This document shows, piece after piece, positions 25,369 to 33,693 of a DNA stretch of 64,000 nt. Source of the DNA: Nitrososphaerota archaeon (lineage in GTDB: Archaea; Thermoproteota; Nitrososphaeria; Nitrososphaerales; CADDZS01); contig JABDCJ010000008.1 of the NCBI GenBank assembly GCA_013288145.1, positions 1-64,000 on the forward strand, written 5' to 3'. The notes under the pieces were generated by a model. The model was not told where the DNA came from and made no database searches. It was given only the letters and a program-made list of their open reading frames with translations. The stretch's first letter is position 1. The number at the start of each line of letters is the position of its first letter. Position numbers and translations under genes: made by a program.

Positions 25369-26862
25369 ATGGCTCATCAAGCTTCAGAAGCGATGATACG
25401 AGAAAGAAAACCGTTCATGCTAAAGATTTTGGTCAACGGTGAATGGAAGGACAGCAAGTCCGACGAGTCTCACCCATCCTACAATCCATCTACCGGCGAA
25501 GTCATAGCACACGTCCCATACGTTTCAAAGGAGGAAGTACATGAAGCAGCTACTTCCGCGCAACTGGCATTTCCAAAGTGGAGCAACCTGCCGATGGGCG
25601 AGCGGGTAAAGTATCTGTTCCGTATGAAAGAGTCGTTCGAACGTCACCATGAAGACCTATCTCAGATTAACTCGATTAATCATGGCAAAACTATCGTCGA
25701 GAGCCGGGGCGATGTCCGGAGAGCGATCGACAATATCGAGTCCGCGATAGCAGTTGCCCTAACACTTTCAAAGGGCGAGACTCTCGATCAAATAGCAAAC
25801 GACGTCGATGAGAGTCTAGTGAAAGAGCCCCTCGGACCTTTCGGAATAATTTGCCCATTCAATTTTCCACTGATGATTCCCTTCTGGTTCATCCCGTATG
25901 CCCTTGTACTCGGAGATACTCTAGTCGTAAAACCCAGTGAGATCACGCCGGTCCCCATGGATCTCGCGACCGACATCATTCAGAAGGAAGTAAAGTTTCC
26001 GCCGGGCGTCCTAAACATTGTTCACGGTGGTAGAGAAACTTCTGAGGCGTTGATATCACATGAGTCAATCCAGGGAGTCGCATTCGTTGGATCAACTCCG
26101 GTGGCTAAGCAAGTCTACAAACTTGCAGGGGAACATGGAAAGCGAGCTCTGGTTAATGGAGGAGCCAAAAATCCAATAGTCGTCATGCCTGACGCTGATT
26201 TGAACTCGACAATTCCGGCGGTCGTTTCATCATTCTTTGGAAACGCCGGGCAGAGATGTCTTGCAGGTGCAAATCTCGTAACGGTCGGGGATGTTCACGA
26301 CAAGGTGCTTTCAAAGTTCAGGACTGCATCTTCTGAACTGAAGATCGGGAATGCGATGAACGAAAAGACGGACATGGGACCCGTAGTTTCAAGAAGCGCG
26401 AGGGAGAGGATTTCTTCAAACATACTCCAGGGCATTGAGGACGGAGCGAAACCAGTCATTGACGGAAGGGAGATCAAGATTGCTGAATTCCCCGATGGAT
26501 ACTATCTCGGTCCCACTATATTCGACGATGTCACCGGCGACATGCGGCTTTCGAGAAACGAGATCTTCGGTCCGGTTGCAAGCACGATTTCCGAGAACAG
26601 TCTGGATGATGCCATCGAATTCATCAATTCGAATACGAAATTCGGCAACATGGCGAGCATCTTCACCACGAACGGGCGAAATGCGAGGGAGTTCAGGCGA
26701 AGAGTAAACGCTGGCAACATCGGAATCAACATTGGAGTTGCCGCGCCGGCCGGGAACTTTCCTTTCGGAGGAAGACGGGAATCCTTCTACGGTATTCTGC
26801 ACGCCCAGATCGATACTGTTGATTTCTTCACGGACAAGAAAGTCATCATCTCCCGGTGGTAA
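25369..26862 (+). CDS. mmsA: CoA-acylating methylmalonate-semialdehyde dehydrogenase
   Basis: 497 residues. Aldehyde dehydrogenase fold with the nucleophile Cys297 in GNAGQRCLAGA. At the position of the usual general-base Glu it has Asn (VNGGAKNP near 263-268), the mark of the CoA-dependent MMSDH branch, as are PFNFPLMIPFWFIPYAL and GDTLVVKPSE. It converts (methyl)malonate semialdehyde to propionyl- or acetyl-CoA in valine, beta-alanine or inositol breakdown. The nearby RidA gene follows by 60 nt, and a Gfo/Idh gene is divergent. Confidence 0.93.
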   Translation: MAHQASEAMIRERKPFMLKILVNGEWKDSKSDESHPSYNPSTGEVIAHVPYVSKEEVHEAATSAQLAFPKWSNLPMGERVKYLFRMKESFERHHEDLSQINSINHGKTIVESRGDVRRAIDNIESAIAVALTLSKGETLDQIANDVDESLVKEPLGPFGIICPFNFPLMIPFWFIPYALVLGDTLVVKPSEITPVPMDLATDIIQKEVKFPPGVLNIVHGGRETSEALISHESIQGVAFVGSTPVAKQVYKLAGEHGKRALVNGGAKNPIVVMPDADLNSTIPAVVSSFFGNAGQRCLAGANLVTVGDVHDKVLSKFRTASSELKIGNAMNEKTDMGPVVSRSARERISSNILQGIEDGAKPVIDGREIKIAEFPDGYYLGPTIFDDVTGDMRLSRNEIFGPVASTISENSLDDAIEFINSNTKFGNMASIFTTNGRNAREFRRRVNAGNIGINIGVAAPAGNFPFGGRRESFYGILHAQIDTVDFFTDKKVIISRW

Positions 26863-26922
26863 GTAGAAACCTTATCTGCCGTTCAGTCTTTTTTGCGATC
26901 CCAAAGAGGATTTTGAAAATAA

Positions 26923-27312
26923 ATGTCCAAGAAAGTAATCGAGGCTTCGAACGCTCCAAAGCCAGTTGGGCCTTACTCACCGGGAATTCAAGTAGGCGAT
27001 CTACTATTTCTTTCAGGCCAGGGTGCAATTGATCCATCGAATGGCAAATGGGTCGGTGTGGGTGACATCAAAGCGCAGACCAAACGAGTCCTTGAAAATC
27101 TCCAGATCGTTTTGAATGCTGCAGGTCTCTCTATGGATGACGTCGCAAAAACAACCGTTTTTCTGAGGAAAGCTTCGGATTTTCAGGGCATGAATGAAGT
27201 TTACAGGACGTTCTTTGCGATGAGTCCTCCCGCGAGGAGCACCATAGTCACAGATCTTTTGTTTCCCGAGATGCTCGTGGAGATAGAGGCAGTGGCGCAT
27301 TTGCGAAAGTAA
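26923..27312 (+). CDS. ridA: RidA/YjgF/YER057c family enamine/imine deaminase
   Basis: 129 residues, the usual length. PVGPYSPGIQVGDLLFLSGQ near the N-terminus and ARSTIVTDLLFPEMLVEIEA at the end hold the family's substrate-binding Arg and Glu. RidA clears reactive enamines and imines made by PLP enzymes and amino-acid oxidases, so its place beside catabolic dehydrogenases and near a DAO oxidase makes sense. Probably co-transcribed with the upstream gene. Confidence 0.94.
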   Translation: MSKKVIEASNAPKPVGPYSPGIQVGDLLFLSGQGAIDPSNGKWVGVGDIKAQTKRVLENLQIVLNAAGLSMDDVAKTTVFLRKASDFQGMNEVYRTFFAMSPPARSTIVTDLLFPEMLVEIEAVAHLRK

Positions 27313-27334
27313 GTCTATCGCAACTGCCGTTACC

Positions 27335-28126
27335 CTAACTTGTGCGTTCGAGAACTTTCGAACCATAGTTGGTAAAACCGAATTGGTACCACAGTCCACA
27401 CAAGGGCTCGATGGGTTCTATTTTGGCGACCTCTTCGTTTCTGGAATCATGAAAACTCAGCCTTGCTTTACCGTACCAGATTTCTTCGCCGAACTTCGCG
27501 TTGCCTTTTTGTATTTCCACCAATTCGTTAATCTCGTTCTGACCTTCGGCGTTTGAAGGAAAATATCTCAGACCGAAAACAGATGGTGAAGAAACGATAT
27601 CACTTGGCGAGCCCTTGCGAGTAATTTCAAGGCTCAACGAGAGAATTCTCGACCCGTGTCTTGAGCAGTATCCTGAAAGTCTTGCTCCAGGTCCGTAGAA
27701 CGGAACCTTAGGAACGTACTTGTAAAGCCGCGTCATGTGGATGTCATCTGCGAGCTTTTTTGAATAACCGAGCGACCAGCCTCGGACCAGAGACCAGTCT
27801 CGATCCACCCACATGAACGGGTAGTAAACTCCCGGTCTCCCATTGTATTCACACCTTATCCCAACCGCTGCTTCATGATATGTTGTCTGGGCAGGATCTT
27901 CAAATGGAGCGTCGAGATCGTTTTCACTGACGGTGCAGACAAAATCGCTGACGTACGCAACCGCCGATCCATCAGTGACTTTCAGCGACTTCGGAAGAAA
28001 GTACTGAAGCTTGTCCGGGTCAGATTTGAAATATACTGTAATATAATCTGCTCCATAGTGATACGGCGGAGCCTGGACGACGGATGATTTGCCAGAAGGT
28101 GTTATGAAGTGAAAATAGGATTTCAC
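27335..28126 (-). CDS. Acetoacetate decarboxylase-like protein
   Basis: 263 residues. WSLGYSKKLAD near residue 120 aligns with the Schiff-base lysine region of acetoacetate decarboxylase (canonical form AYPKKLA), and PPYHYGADYITVYFKSDPD near the N-terminus is the family's opening strand pair. Superfamily members also include decarboxylases and aldolase-like enzymes acting on other beta-keto acids. The gene is convergent with ridA. Substrate not defined by the neighbours. Confidence 0.87.
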   Translation of the reverse strand: MKSYFHFITPSGKSSVVQAPPYHYGADYITVYFKSDPDKLQYFLPKSLKVTDGSAVAYVSDFVCTVSENDLDAPFEDPAQTTYHEAAVGIRCEYNGRPGVYYPFMWVDRDWSLVRGWSLGYSKKLADDIHMTRLYKYVPKVPFYGPGARLSGYCSRHGSRILSLSLEITRKGSPSDIVSSPSVFGLRYFPSNAEGQNEINELVEIQKGNAKFGEEIWYGKARLSFHDSRNEEVAKIEPIEPLCGLWYQFGFTNYGSKVLERTS

Positions 28127-28313
28127 GCGGTTGAGAGCATAAATCGACCGTTATTAACCCTCCCGGTAGATTGTTTCCCCTCACAATTCTCCATACTGGT
28201 TCGATCCTTGTTGTTTAGGGCGGAAAAGATGGCTCGAGGAATATCGAACAAAACAACCTCCGCGAGAAATCCTATTTAGTGAAACCAATTCTTGATTTAG
28301 ACTAACTCTCATC

Positions 28314-29480
28314 TTGAATGAAAATTCCAATCGTTTACGGGCTGCCGTGATGGAAAAACCTGGCAGCTTTAGGATCCAGGATTTCCCGGTTCCAAAAACT
28401 AACGAAGATACTGCTCTGCTTCGAGTATCACTATGCGGTATCTGCGGTACTGACAAACACATTTACAAAAATGAATCCAAATCTCACTATCTCGGACTGC
28501 CCACCAATTTCCCGATAATTCCGGGCCATGAAATAATCGGTACGCTAGAATCTCTCGGCGCAAACGCAAAGCGCGTCATGGGACTGGATCCGTCTGAAGA
28601 AATCGAGGAAGGTGCTCGCGTCGTTCCAATTGTGGATCTCCGTTGTGAAAACTGTTGGGCATGTCGGAATTTTCCGGGATGGCCCGTCTGTGAAAAAGGT
28701 GAGACTTACGGCTGGGGAATCTCCTCAAAAGATCCTCCTCACCTATTCGGTGGATTTGCGGATAGCATGTATGTACTTCCAAACACGAAGCTTGTAAGGG
28801 TTCCCGACGATCTACCGGACAAGATCGCTGTTTTCGCCGAAGTACTTGCTGTTGGTATCACTACATTCCAGCGAGTTCTCCACCAGTCCCAGCTTTACGG
28901 AGAAGGTACCCCGCTGGTGGGCGACGTCGTTATTCAAGGCAGTGGACCTCTCGCTCTCGCTCATGTCATAACTGCCAAGATAATGGGTGCCAACCGGATA
29001 ATCGTCGTGGGCAAGCCAAGGTACAGAGTCGACTACTTCAAGCAAACCTTCAAAGTAGATCATGTCCTAAACGTCGACCAAACTACAACAGATGGAAGGA
29101 TCAAAGAAGTAATGGATATCCTCGGAGGCAAGGGGGCAGATCTTGTCATCGAGTGCACGGGGTATCCAGAAGTCGTCGAAGAAGGGCTCACATACGTAAA
29201 GCCCTTTGGGACTTATGTGATTGCAGGAATCTATACTGATTTAGGGCGGAGCTCTACGATTAACGTTCAAAAGTTGATTTCCGGTAAATATGCGACAGTT
29301 GTGGGAGTACCTGGTCAAACTGCTATTTCATATAGATCTGCACTAAGGGTCCTCTCAAAGTACAAATCGACGATGCCATTCGATCAAATTGTTACGCATA
29401 CGTTTACCTTGGATCAGATCGATAAAGCCATGGAAAAAGCTCTTTCCGAGGAAAGCATGAAAGTTGCCGTTGGCATCTAG
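28314..29480 (+). CDS. Zinc-dependent medium-chain alcohol dehydrogenase
   Basis: 388 residues from a TTG. Catalytic zinc region CGICGTDKH and GHEIIG; structural-zinc region CENCWACRNFPGWPVC, whose last spacing is one residue longer than the common Cys-x2-Cys-x2-Cys-x7-Cys. A Rossmann site GSGPLALAHVITAKIMGA follows. Relatives include sorbitol, threonine and glucose dehydrogenases. It stands between the decarboxylase gene and the second dpp operon; its own substrate is unknown. Confidence 0.9.
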   Translation: MNENSNRLRAAVMEKPGSFRIQDFPVPKTNEDTALLRVSLCGICGTDKHIYKNESKSHYLGLPTNFPIIPGHEIIGTLESLGANAKRVMGLDPSEEIEEGARVVPIVDLRCENCWACRNFPGWPVCEKGETYGWGISSKDPPHLFGGFADSMYVLPNTKLVRVPDDLPDKIAVFAEVLAVGITTFQRVLHQSQLYGEGTPLVGDVVIQGSGPLALAHVITAKIMGANRIIVVGKPRYRVDYFKQTFKVDHVLNVDQTTTDGRIKEVMDILGGKGADLVIECTGYPEVVEEGLTYVKPFGTYVIAGIYTDLGRSSTINVQKLISGKYATVVGVPGQTAISYRSALRVLSKYKSTMPFDQIVTHTFTLDQIDKAMEKALSEESMKVAVGI

Positions 29481-29498
29481 AGAAACGGAAATCTGTCA

Positions 29499-29543
29499 TT
29501 AATCGTCGTGAAATCAGACAACAGGCAATTCACGAGCGATTAA
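29499..29543. repeat. Imperfect inverted repeat between the ADH gene and dpp operon 2
   Basis: TTAATCGTCGTGAA (29499-29512) pairs with TTCACGAGCGATTAA (29529-29543) with one bulged base and a 16-nt loop. It lies between the ADH stop and the TATA box of dpp operon 2, so either a terminator for the former or an upstream operator for the latter. Confidence 0.4.
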
Positions 29544-29585
29544 ACTAGGCTATTCTACTCTCGTAAAGAAAATTCGCAGAACCGC

Positions 29586-29595
29586 TTATATATAA
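29586..29595 (+). promoter_or_regulatory. Strong TATA box of dpp operon 2
   Basis: TTATATATAA, the strongest TATA match noticed in the window, sits about 36 nt ahead of the TTG of dppB. Transcription should start near 29616. Confidence 0.75.
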
Positions 29596-29625
29596 TCTGG
29601 GCGGGTGAGTTATTGCAAGTAACGT

Positions 29626-30648
29626 TTGAATATCTTCAGCTATATAGCTCGCAGATTCGTCCTTGCAATTTTTGTCTTACTTAGCGTTTCAATTATAACA
29701 TTCGTTCTTTCTCACAACATGGGCGGTAACGCGGTTTGCGCTTGGCTCGGCAGGGTGGGTTGTGGAAATCAGAACCTTGTCCAGATTTACACCAGGGCCT
29801 ACCACCTGAATGCCCCGATTTGGGTTCAGTACTATTACTACCTGATTGGATTGCTTCAGGGCAATTTGGGAGTCTCGCCGACTAGAGGCTTCCTCCCAGT
29901 CTCTAATGTATTGCTTGATACTCTCCCGTATACAATCCAGATCGCTTTCTTTGCCATAGTGTTGACAATCATCTTGGGAATATTGCTCGGGGTCGTTTCT
30001 GCCCTTTACCACCAAAAGCCAATTGACAAAAGCATTCGCACCTTCTATCTCGCCGGTTACTCATCTCCTTCATTTTTGATGGCACTAATTTTGATCATCG
30101 TTTTCGTTTACTTTACGCACGTACTCCCCTCGGGCAACGCTGCCGACGTTACTCTTTCAATTCCGAAACCGATTACGTACTTTCCCATGATTGACAGTCT
30201 ACTGGAAGGAGATTATGGATACTTTCAGAGCTCTCTTTCTCACGTCATACTACCTAGTCTGGCGCTTGCCCTAACTACTTTTGGTGTGATTACGCGAGTT
30301 CTGCGCAGCTCTATGTTAGATACAATGCACGCAAATTACATTCGCACGGCACGCGCAAAAGGATGTGAGGAGAATACAGTATTTTTCAAACACGGGTTGA
30401 GAAACGCGTTGATACCGGTGATTACTATCTCGTCCCTTATTGTAACCTGGCTAATAACGGGAACAGTGTTCGTCGAGTCCATTTTCAATTATCCAGGAAT
30501 TGGACAGTATGTCGTACAGGCTCTTTTCTATCAGGATTATCCGGGAATTCTTGCTACTACCCTAGTTTTTGCTGTGATCATAATTATCTCAAATCTCGCT
30601 GCAGACATTATGTACGCAGTCGTTGATCCTCAAATAAGGCTCGGATGA
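29626..30648 (+). CDS. dppB: Peptide ABC transporter permease DppB
   Basis: 340 residues from a TTG. Six membrane helices; N-terminal YIARRFVLAIFVLLSVSIIT and the ATPase-contact loop RTARAKGCEENTVFFKHGLRN identify DppB. It is more like the DppB at 53328 than the one at 13771 (shared PSGNAADV/PTNGQL loop and a longer fourth loop naming a substrate-facing insert). First gene of the second importer operon. Confidence 0.95.
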   Translation: MNIFSYIARRFVLAIFVLLSVSIITFVLSHNMGGNAVCAWLGRVGCGNQNLVQIYTRAYHLNAPIWVQYYYYLIGLLQGNLGVSPTRGFLPVSNVLLDTLPYTIQIAFFAIVLTIILGILLGVVSALYHQKPIDKSIRTFYLAGYSSPSFLMALILIIVFVYFTHVLPSGNAADVTLSIPKPITYFPMIDSLLEGDYGYFQSSLSHVILPSLALALTTFGVITRVLRSSMLDTMHANYIRTARAKGCEENTVFFKHGLRNALIPVITISSLIVTWLITGTVFVESIFNYPGIGQYVVQALFYQDYPGILATTLVFAVIIIISNLAADIMYAVVDPQIRLG

Positions 30649-30658
30649 TTCAACAAGG

Positions 30659-31558
30659 TTGCAGTCTGCAGACGAGGTTGAAAGAGTAGAATCTTCCATC
30701 GTCGGAGTTGCAAGGGCCCGAGAGCTCTTGCACCTCATTAGAAAGAACACCGGAGCTCTCATTGGAGGAATTTTGGTGTTCATTTTTCTCGTAATCGCAA
30801 TAGTGGAAGGAATATCCGGTTATCTAGGAAAGCCACTCACGCCTTACAATCCCATTCAAACACATGTCGGGCCAAATTTCAGCCCACCGACATTACACTA
30901 TTTGATGGGTACTGATAACTTCGGTCGCGACGTTTTCAGTAGAGTCATAGCTTCCATACCAAATGATGCTGTTATCAGCTTCTCTGTAATTGCTGTTGCT
31001 CTCGTAGTGGGATTGTTCATCGGATCTTTTGCCGCGTTTAGAGGTGGCATCTTAGAGGAAGCCCTAATGAGAATAACCGATGTTTTCTTTGCAATTCCCG
31101 CGTTGATTCTTGCGATTGCGATAGCCGTAGCGCTGGGACCTGGGCTCCTTAACATGATGATTGCATTGATGATAATTTGGTGGCCCCCGTACGCAAGGCT
31201 TGCTCGTGGGGAGGCGCTTAAGGTTTCGCATCAAAACTTTATCGAAGCATCACGATTCGCTGGACTCCCCGCCCCCAAAATCGTTCTTAGACATGTCATT
31301 CCCAATATCTCAATCACCCTTCTTGTATACGCTACCTTGGATATCGGAACTGTGATTCTTGTTTATTCGGGGTTGAGCTATTTCGGTCTGGGAGTTCTTC
31401 CTCCTGCTCCCGATTTAGGGCGAATGGTAAGCGAGTACGCTGATTACGTTCTTACATACTATTGGCTCCCCCTTTTCCCCGGACTAACAATTGCACTCCT
31501 AGTCATCAGTTACAGCATTTTTGGAGATGGACTTCGAGACGCCCTCGAGGTTGGTTGA
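30659..31558 (+). CDS. dppC: Peptide ABC transporter permease DppC
   Basis: 299 residues from a TTG 10 nt after dppB. MGTDNFGRDVFSRVIASIPNDA, cut here by family convention at the loop after helix one, and EASRFAGLPAPKIVLRHVIPN near the EAA loop identify DppC. WWPPYARLARGE is shared with the DppC at 54353. Its stop is in the same frame as the following dppD, which has no ATG/GTG/TTG near the junction. Confidence 0.95.
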   Translation: MQSADEVERVESSIVGVARARELLHLIRKNTGALIGGILVFIFLVIAIVEGISGYLGKPLTPYNPIQTHVGPNFSPPTLHYLMGTDNFGRDVFSRVIASIPNDAVISFSVIAVALVVGLFIGSFAAFRGGILEEALMRITDVFFAIPALILAIAIAVALGPGLLNMMIALMIIWWPPYARLARGEALKVSHQNFIEASRFAGLPAPKIVLRHVIPNISITLLVYATLDIGTVILVYSGLSYFGLGVLPPAPDLGRMVSEYADYVLTYYWLPLFPGLTIALLVISYSIFGDGLRDALEVG

Positions 31559-31570
31559 GCCACCTTAAAC

Positions 31571-32638
31571 CTGATTAGCGTCCAAGACCTCAGCATAGCC
31601 TACAAGACGGAGATGGGTAAGCTCCGAGCTCTCGATCACGTTAACCTCAACATAGAGGAGAAGCAGCTCATAGCCGTCGTCGGCGAGTCCGGATGTGGAA
31701 AGTCAACTCTCGCTCTCTCCATCATAGGATTGCTCGCTCGTCCACCCGCTGTGGTTGAAAGTGGTGTTATCGAATACAAGGACGTAGATTTACTTTCGAT
31801 ACCCTCTAAGAAATTGAGACAGTACCGTGGAACTGAAATCGCGATGATTTTCCAAGAACCTCTCACTAGTCTCAATCCTGTTTTCACTATAGGAGATCAG
31901 ATCGGCGAGGCGATCATGATTCGTGATCTTAGAAAGTCAAAGCAACAATCAGACGATCTCCCAAGCGATTTCATGCAAAAAACCTACAAGAGCAATGTTA
32001 CCCCCAAGCCATCTAGGATTCCGAGTCTTCGCAGGCGGAGAATTACCGAAGCTCTTCAGAAAGAAATCATTCAGTATCTCTCTCTTGTGAGAATAGCTGA
32101 CCCAGATCAGGTTCTAGAAAGATACCCGTTCGAACTGTCCGGCGGCATGAGGCAACGGGTCATGATAGCTATGGCGCTTTCCCAGAAACCCGCGCTGCTC
32201 GTAGCTGACGAACCAACGACAGCTCTTGATGTTACTACGCAGGCGCAGGTTTTGAAACTGATGAAAGAATTGATGAAAGAGGTAAACACCAGCATACTTC
32301 TCATCACGCATGACTTGGCGGTCGCAAGCCAGGTGGCTGACAGGGTTGTTGTGATGTACGCGGGTAATGTGGTTGAAGATTCGAATGTTTTGGAACTTTT
32401 TTCAGATCCCCTGCACCCCTATACCAAGGGACTGCTCTCCTGCATTCCAACCGGGACCAAGGATGAAACCGTGATAAGGCCGATCGCTGGTTCAGTTCCA
32501 GACCTGCGTAATCTTCCTCCCGGATGCAAATTCGCTTCGCGGTGTCCTTACGTCATGGAGGTGTGCAAGCAAAAGGATCCGGAACTTGTTGAGACAAAAC
32601 CAGATCACAAGGTAGCGTGTTTTCTGTATGGGAATTGA
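31571..32638 (+). CDS. dppD: Peptide ABC transporter ATPase DppD with helical-domain insertion
   Basis: The first ATG is at 31613, but homology begins earlier: reading upstream in frame gives LISVQDLSIAYKTEMGKL, which contains the first strand and the A-loop Tyr needed to stack on adenine. No ATG, GTG or TTG lies between this and the dppC stop at 31556, so translation probably starts at CTG 31571 (or ATT 31574). Walker A GESGCGKST, Q-loop FQEPLTSLNP, signature LSGGMRQR, Walker B LLVADEPTTALD. Between Q-loop and signature an added basic stretch of about 50 residues (SKQQSDDLPSDF...PSLRRRRITE) is absent from the DppD at 15663 but present in another form at 55292. C-terminal GCKFASRCPYVMEVC is intact. 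Confidence 0.92.
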   Translation: MISVQDLSIAYKTEMGKLRALDHVNLNIEEKQLIAVVGESGCGKSTLALSIIGLLARPPAVVESGVIEYKDVDLLSIPSKKLRQYRGTEIAMIFQEPLTSLNPVFTIGDQIGEAIMIRDLRKSKQQSDDLPSDFMQKTYKSNVTPKPSRIPSLRRRRITEALQKEIIQYLSLVRIADPDQVLERYPFELSGGMRQRVMIAMALSQKPALLVADEPTTALDVTTQAQVLKLMKELMKEVNTSILLITHDLAVASQVADRVVVMYAGNVVEDSNVLELFSDPLHPYTKGLLSCIPTGTKDETVIRPIAGSVPDLRNLPPGCKFASRCPYVMEVCKQKDPELVETKPDHKVACFLYGN

Positions 32639-33635
32639 AACATTCGAATCCGAAGACAGCATTCTCGTAACACGGGATTTGAAAAAGTACTACCCCATCC
32701 GGCGAGAGTTTAATCCATTTTCGAGAAACCCGAGAAGATTTGTAAGAGCCGTGGACGGAGTATCTCTGTCCATCAGGAAGGGAAAGACAGTTGCGGTCGT
32801 CGGAGAATCAGGCTGCGGAAAGACCACTCTGGCAAGAACGATAACTCTCATGACGCCTCCCACGTCCGGCGACATAATTTTTGAAGGGATCAACCTAACG
32901 AAGGAGAAGGTACGACCTAAAAAATTGTACCGGGACGTCCAGATGGTATTCCAAGATCCTGATTCTTCCTTGGACCCAAGAATCAAGATCAAGGAAACGG
33001 TAGCAGAGCCAATTCGAAGTCTCGTAGGAGGGACCGAGAATCAAGTCAGGGAATATGTAAGGACTAGTTTAAGCGCTGTCGGTCTTTCGGAAGAACAGGG
33101 TGATCGTCTGCCAAAACAACTCAGCGGGGGTCAGAGGCAACGAGTCGCAATCGCCAGGGCGATCGGCCCACGGCCCAAACTAATTGTTTTAGACGAACCA
33201 ACGAGTGCACTTGATGCATCAGTCCAGGCGCAGATACTTGCGCTTCTATTGGACTTGCAGAGAAAGTATAATCTTTCTTACATGCTCATAACGCACAATA
33301 TTTCCGTAGCCCAGTACCTGTCAGATCAAGTTGCCGTCATGTATGCTGGAAATCTGGTCGAGTACGGAGATACGAAAACTGTCATAACGAAGCCGAGGCA
33401 CCCGTACACTATCACACTGATCAGCTCGGCCCCGATTCCGAACCCGCGTATCAGAAACCTTCTCGATATCGAAATTAAAGGAGAGGTTCCGAGTTCCATA
33501 AATCCTCCAACGGGTTGCCGCTTTAATCCTAGATGTCCCTACGCAGAAAAAATATGCACTGAAATTAATCCGCCCTTGAAAGAGATTGCAAAAGGGCACT
33601 ATGTAGCTTGCCACTTTGTAGAAAAGACAGCGTAG
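32628..33635 (+). CDS. dppF: Peptide ABC transporter ATPase DppF
   Basis: 335 residues; ATG overlaps the end of dppD by 11 nt. Walker A GESGCGKTT, Q-loop FQDPDSSLDPR, signature LSGGQRQR, Walker [14 protein letters not shown]-loop THN (Asn rather than Asp after His). C-terminal GCRFNPRCPYAEKIC. Ends the second dpp operon, facing a convergent binding-protein gene. Confidence 0.95.
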   Translation: MGIETFESEDSILVTRDLKKYYPIRREFNPFSRNPRRFVRAVDGVSLSIRKGKTVAVVGESGCGKTTLARTITLMTPPTSGDIIFEGINLTKEKVRPKKLYRDVQMVFQDPDSSLDPRIKIKETVAEPIRSLVGGTENQVREYVRTSLSAVGLSEEQGDRLPKQLSGGQRQRVAIARAIGPRPKLIVLDEPTSALDASVQAQILALLLDLQRKYNLSYMLITHNISVAQYLSDQVAVMYAGNLVEYGDTKTVITKPRHPYTITLISSAPIPNPRIRNLLDIEIKGEVPSSINPPTGCRFNPRCPYAEKICTEINPPLKEIAKGHYVACHFVEKTA

Positions 33636-33649
33636 AAAAATGAGTACTA

Positions 33650-33672
33650 TTAGCGGGCGAGAACCCCGCTAA
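33650..33672. terminator. Stem-loop between convergent dppF and binding-protein gene
   Basis: TTAGCGGG and CCCGCTAA form a perfect 8-bp stem with a 7-nt loop in the 58-nt gap between stops at 33635 and 33694; it can serve both strands. Confidence 0.6.
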
Positions 33673-33693
33673 CAGCATAGGTCGTGGAAGTTG

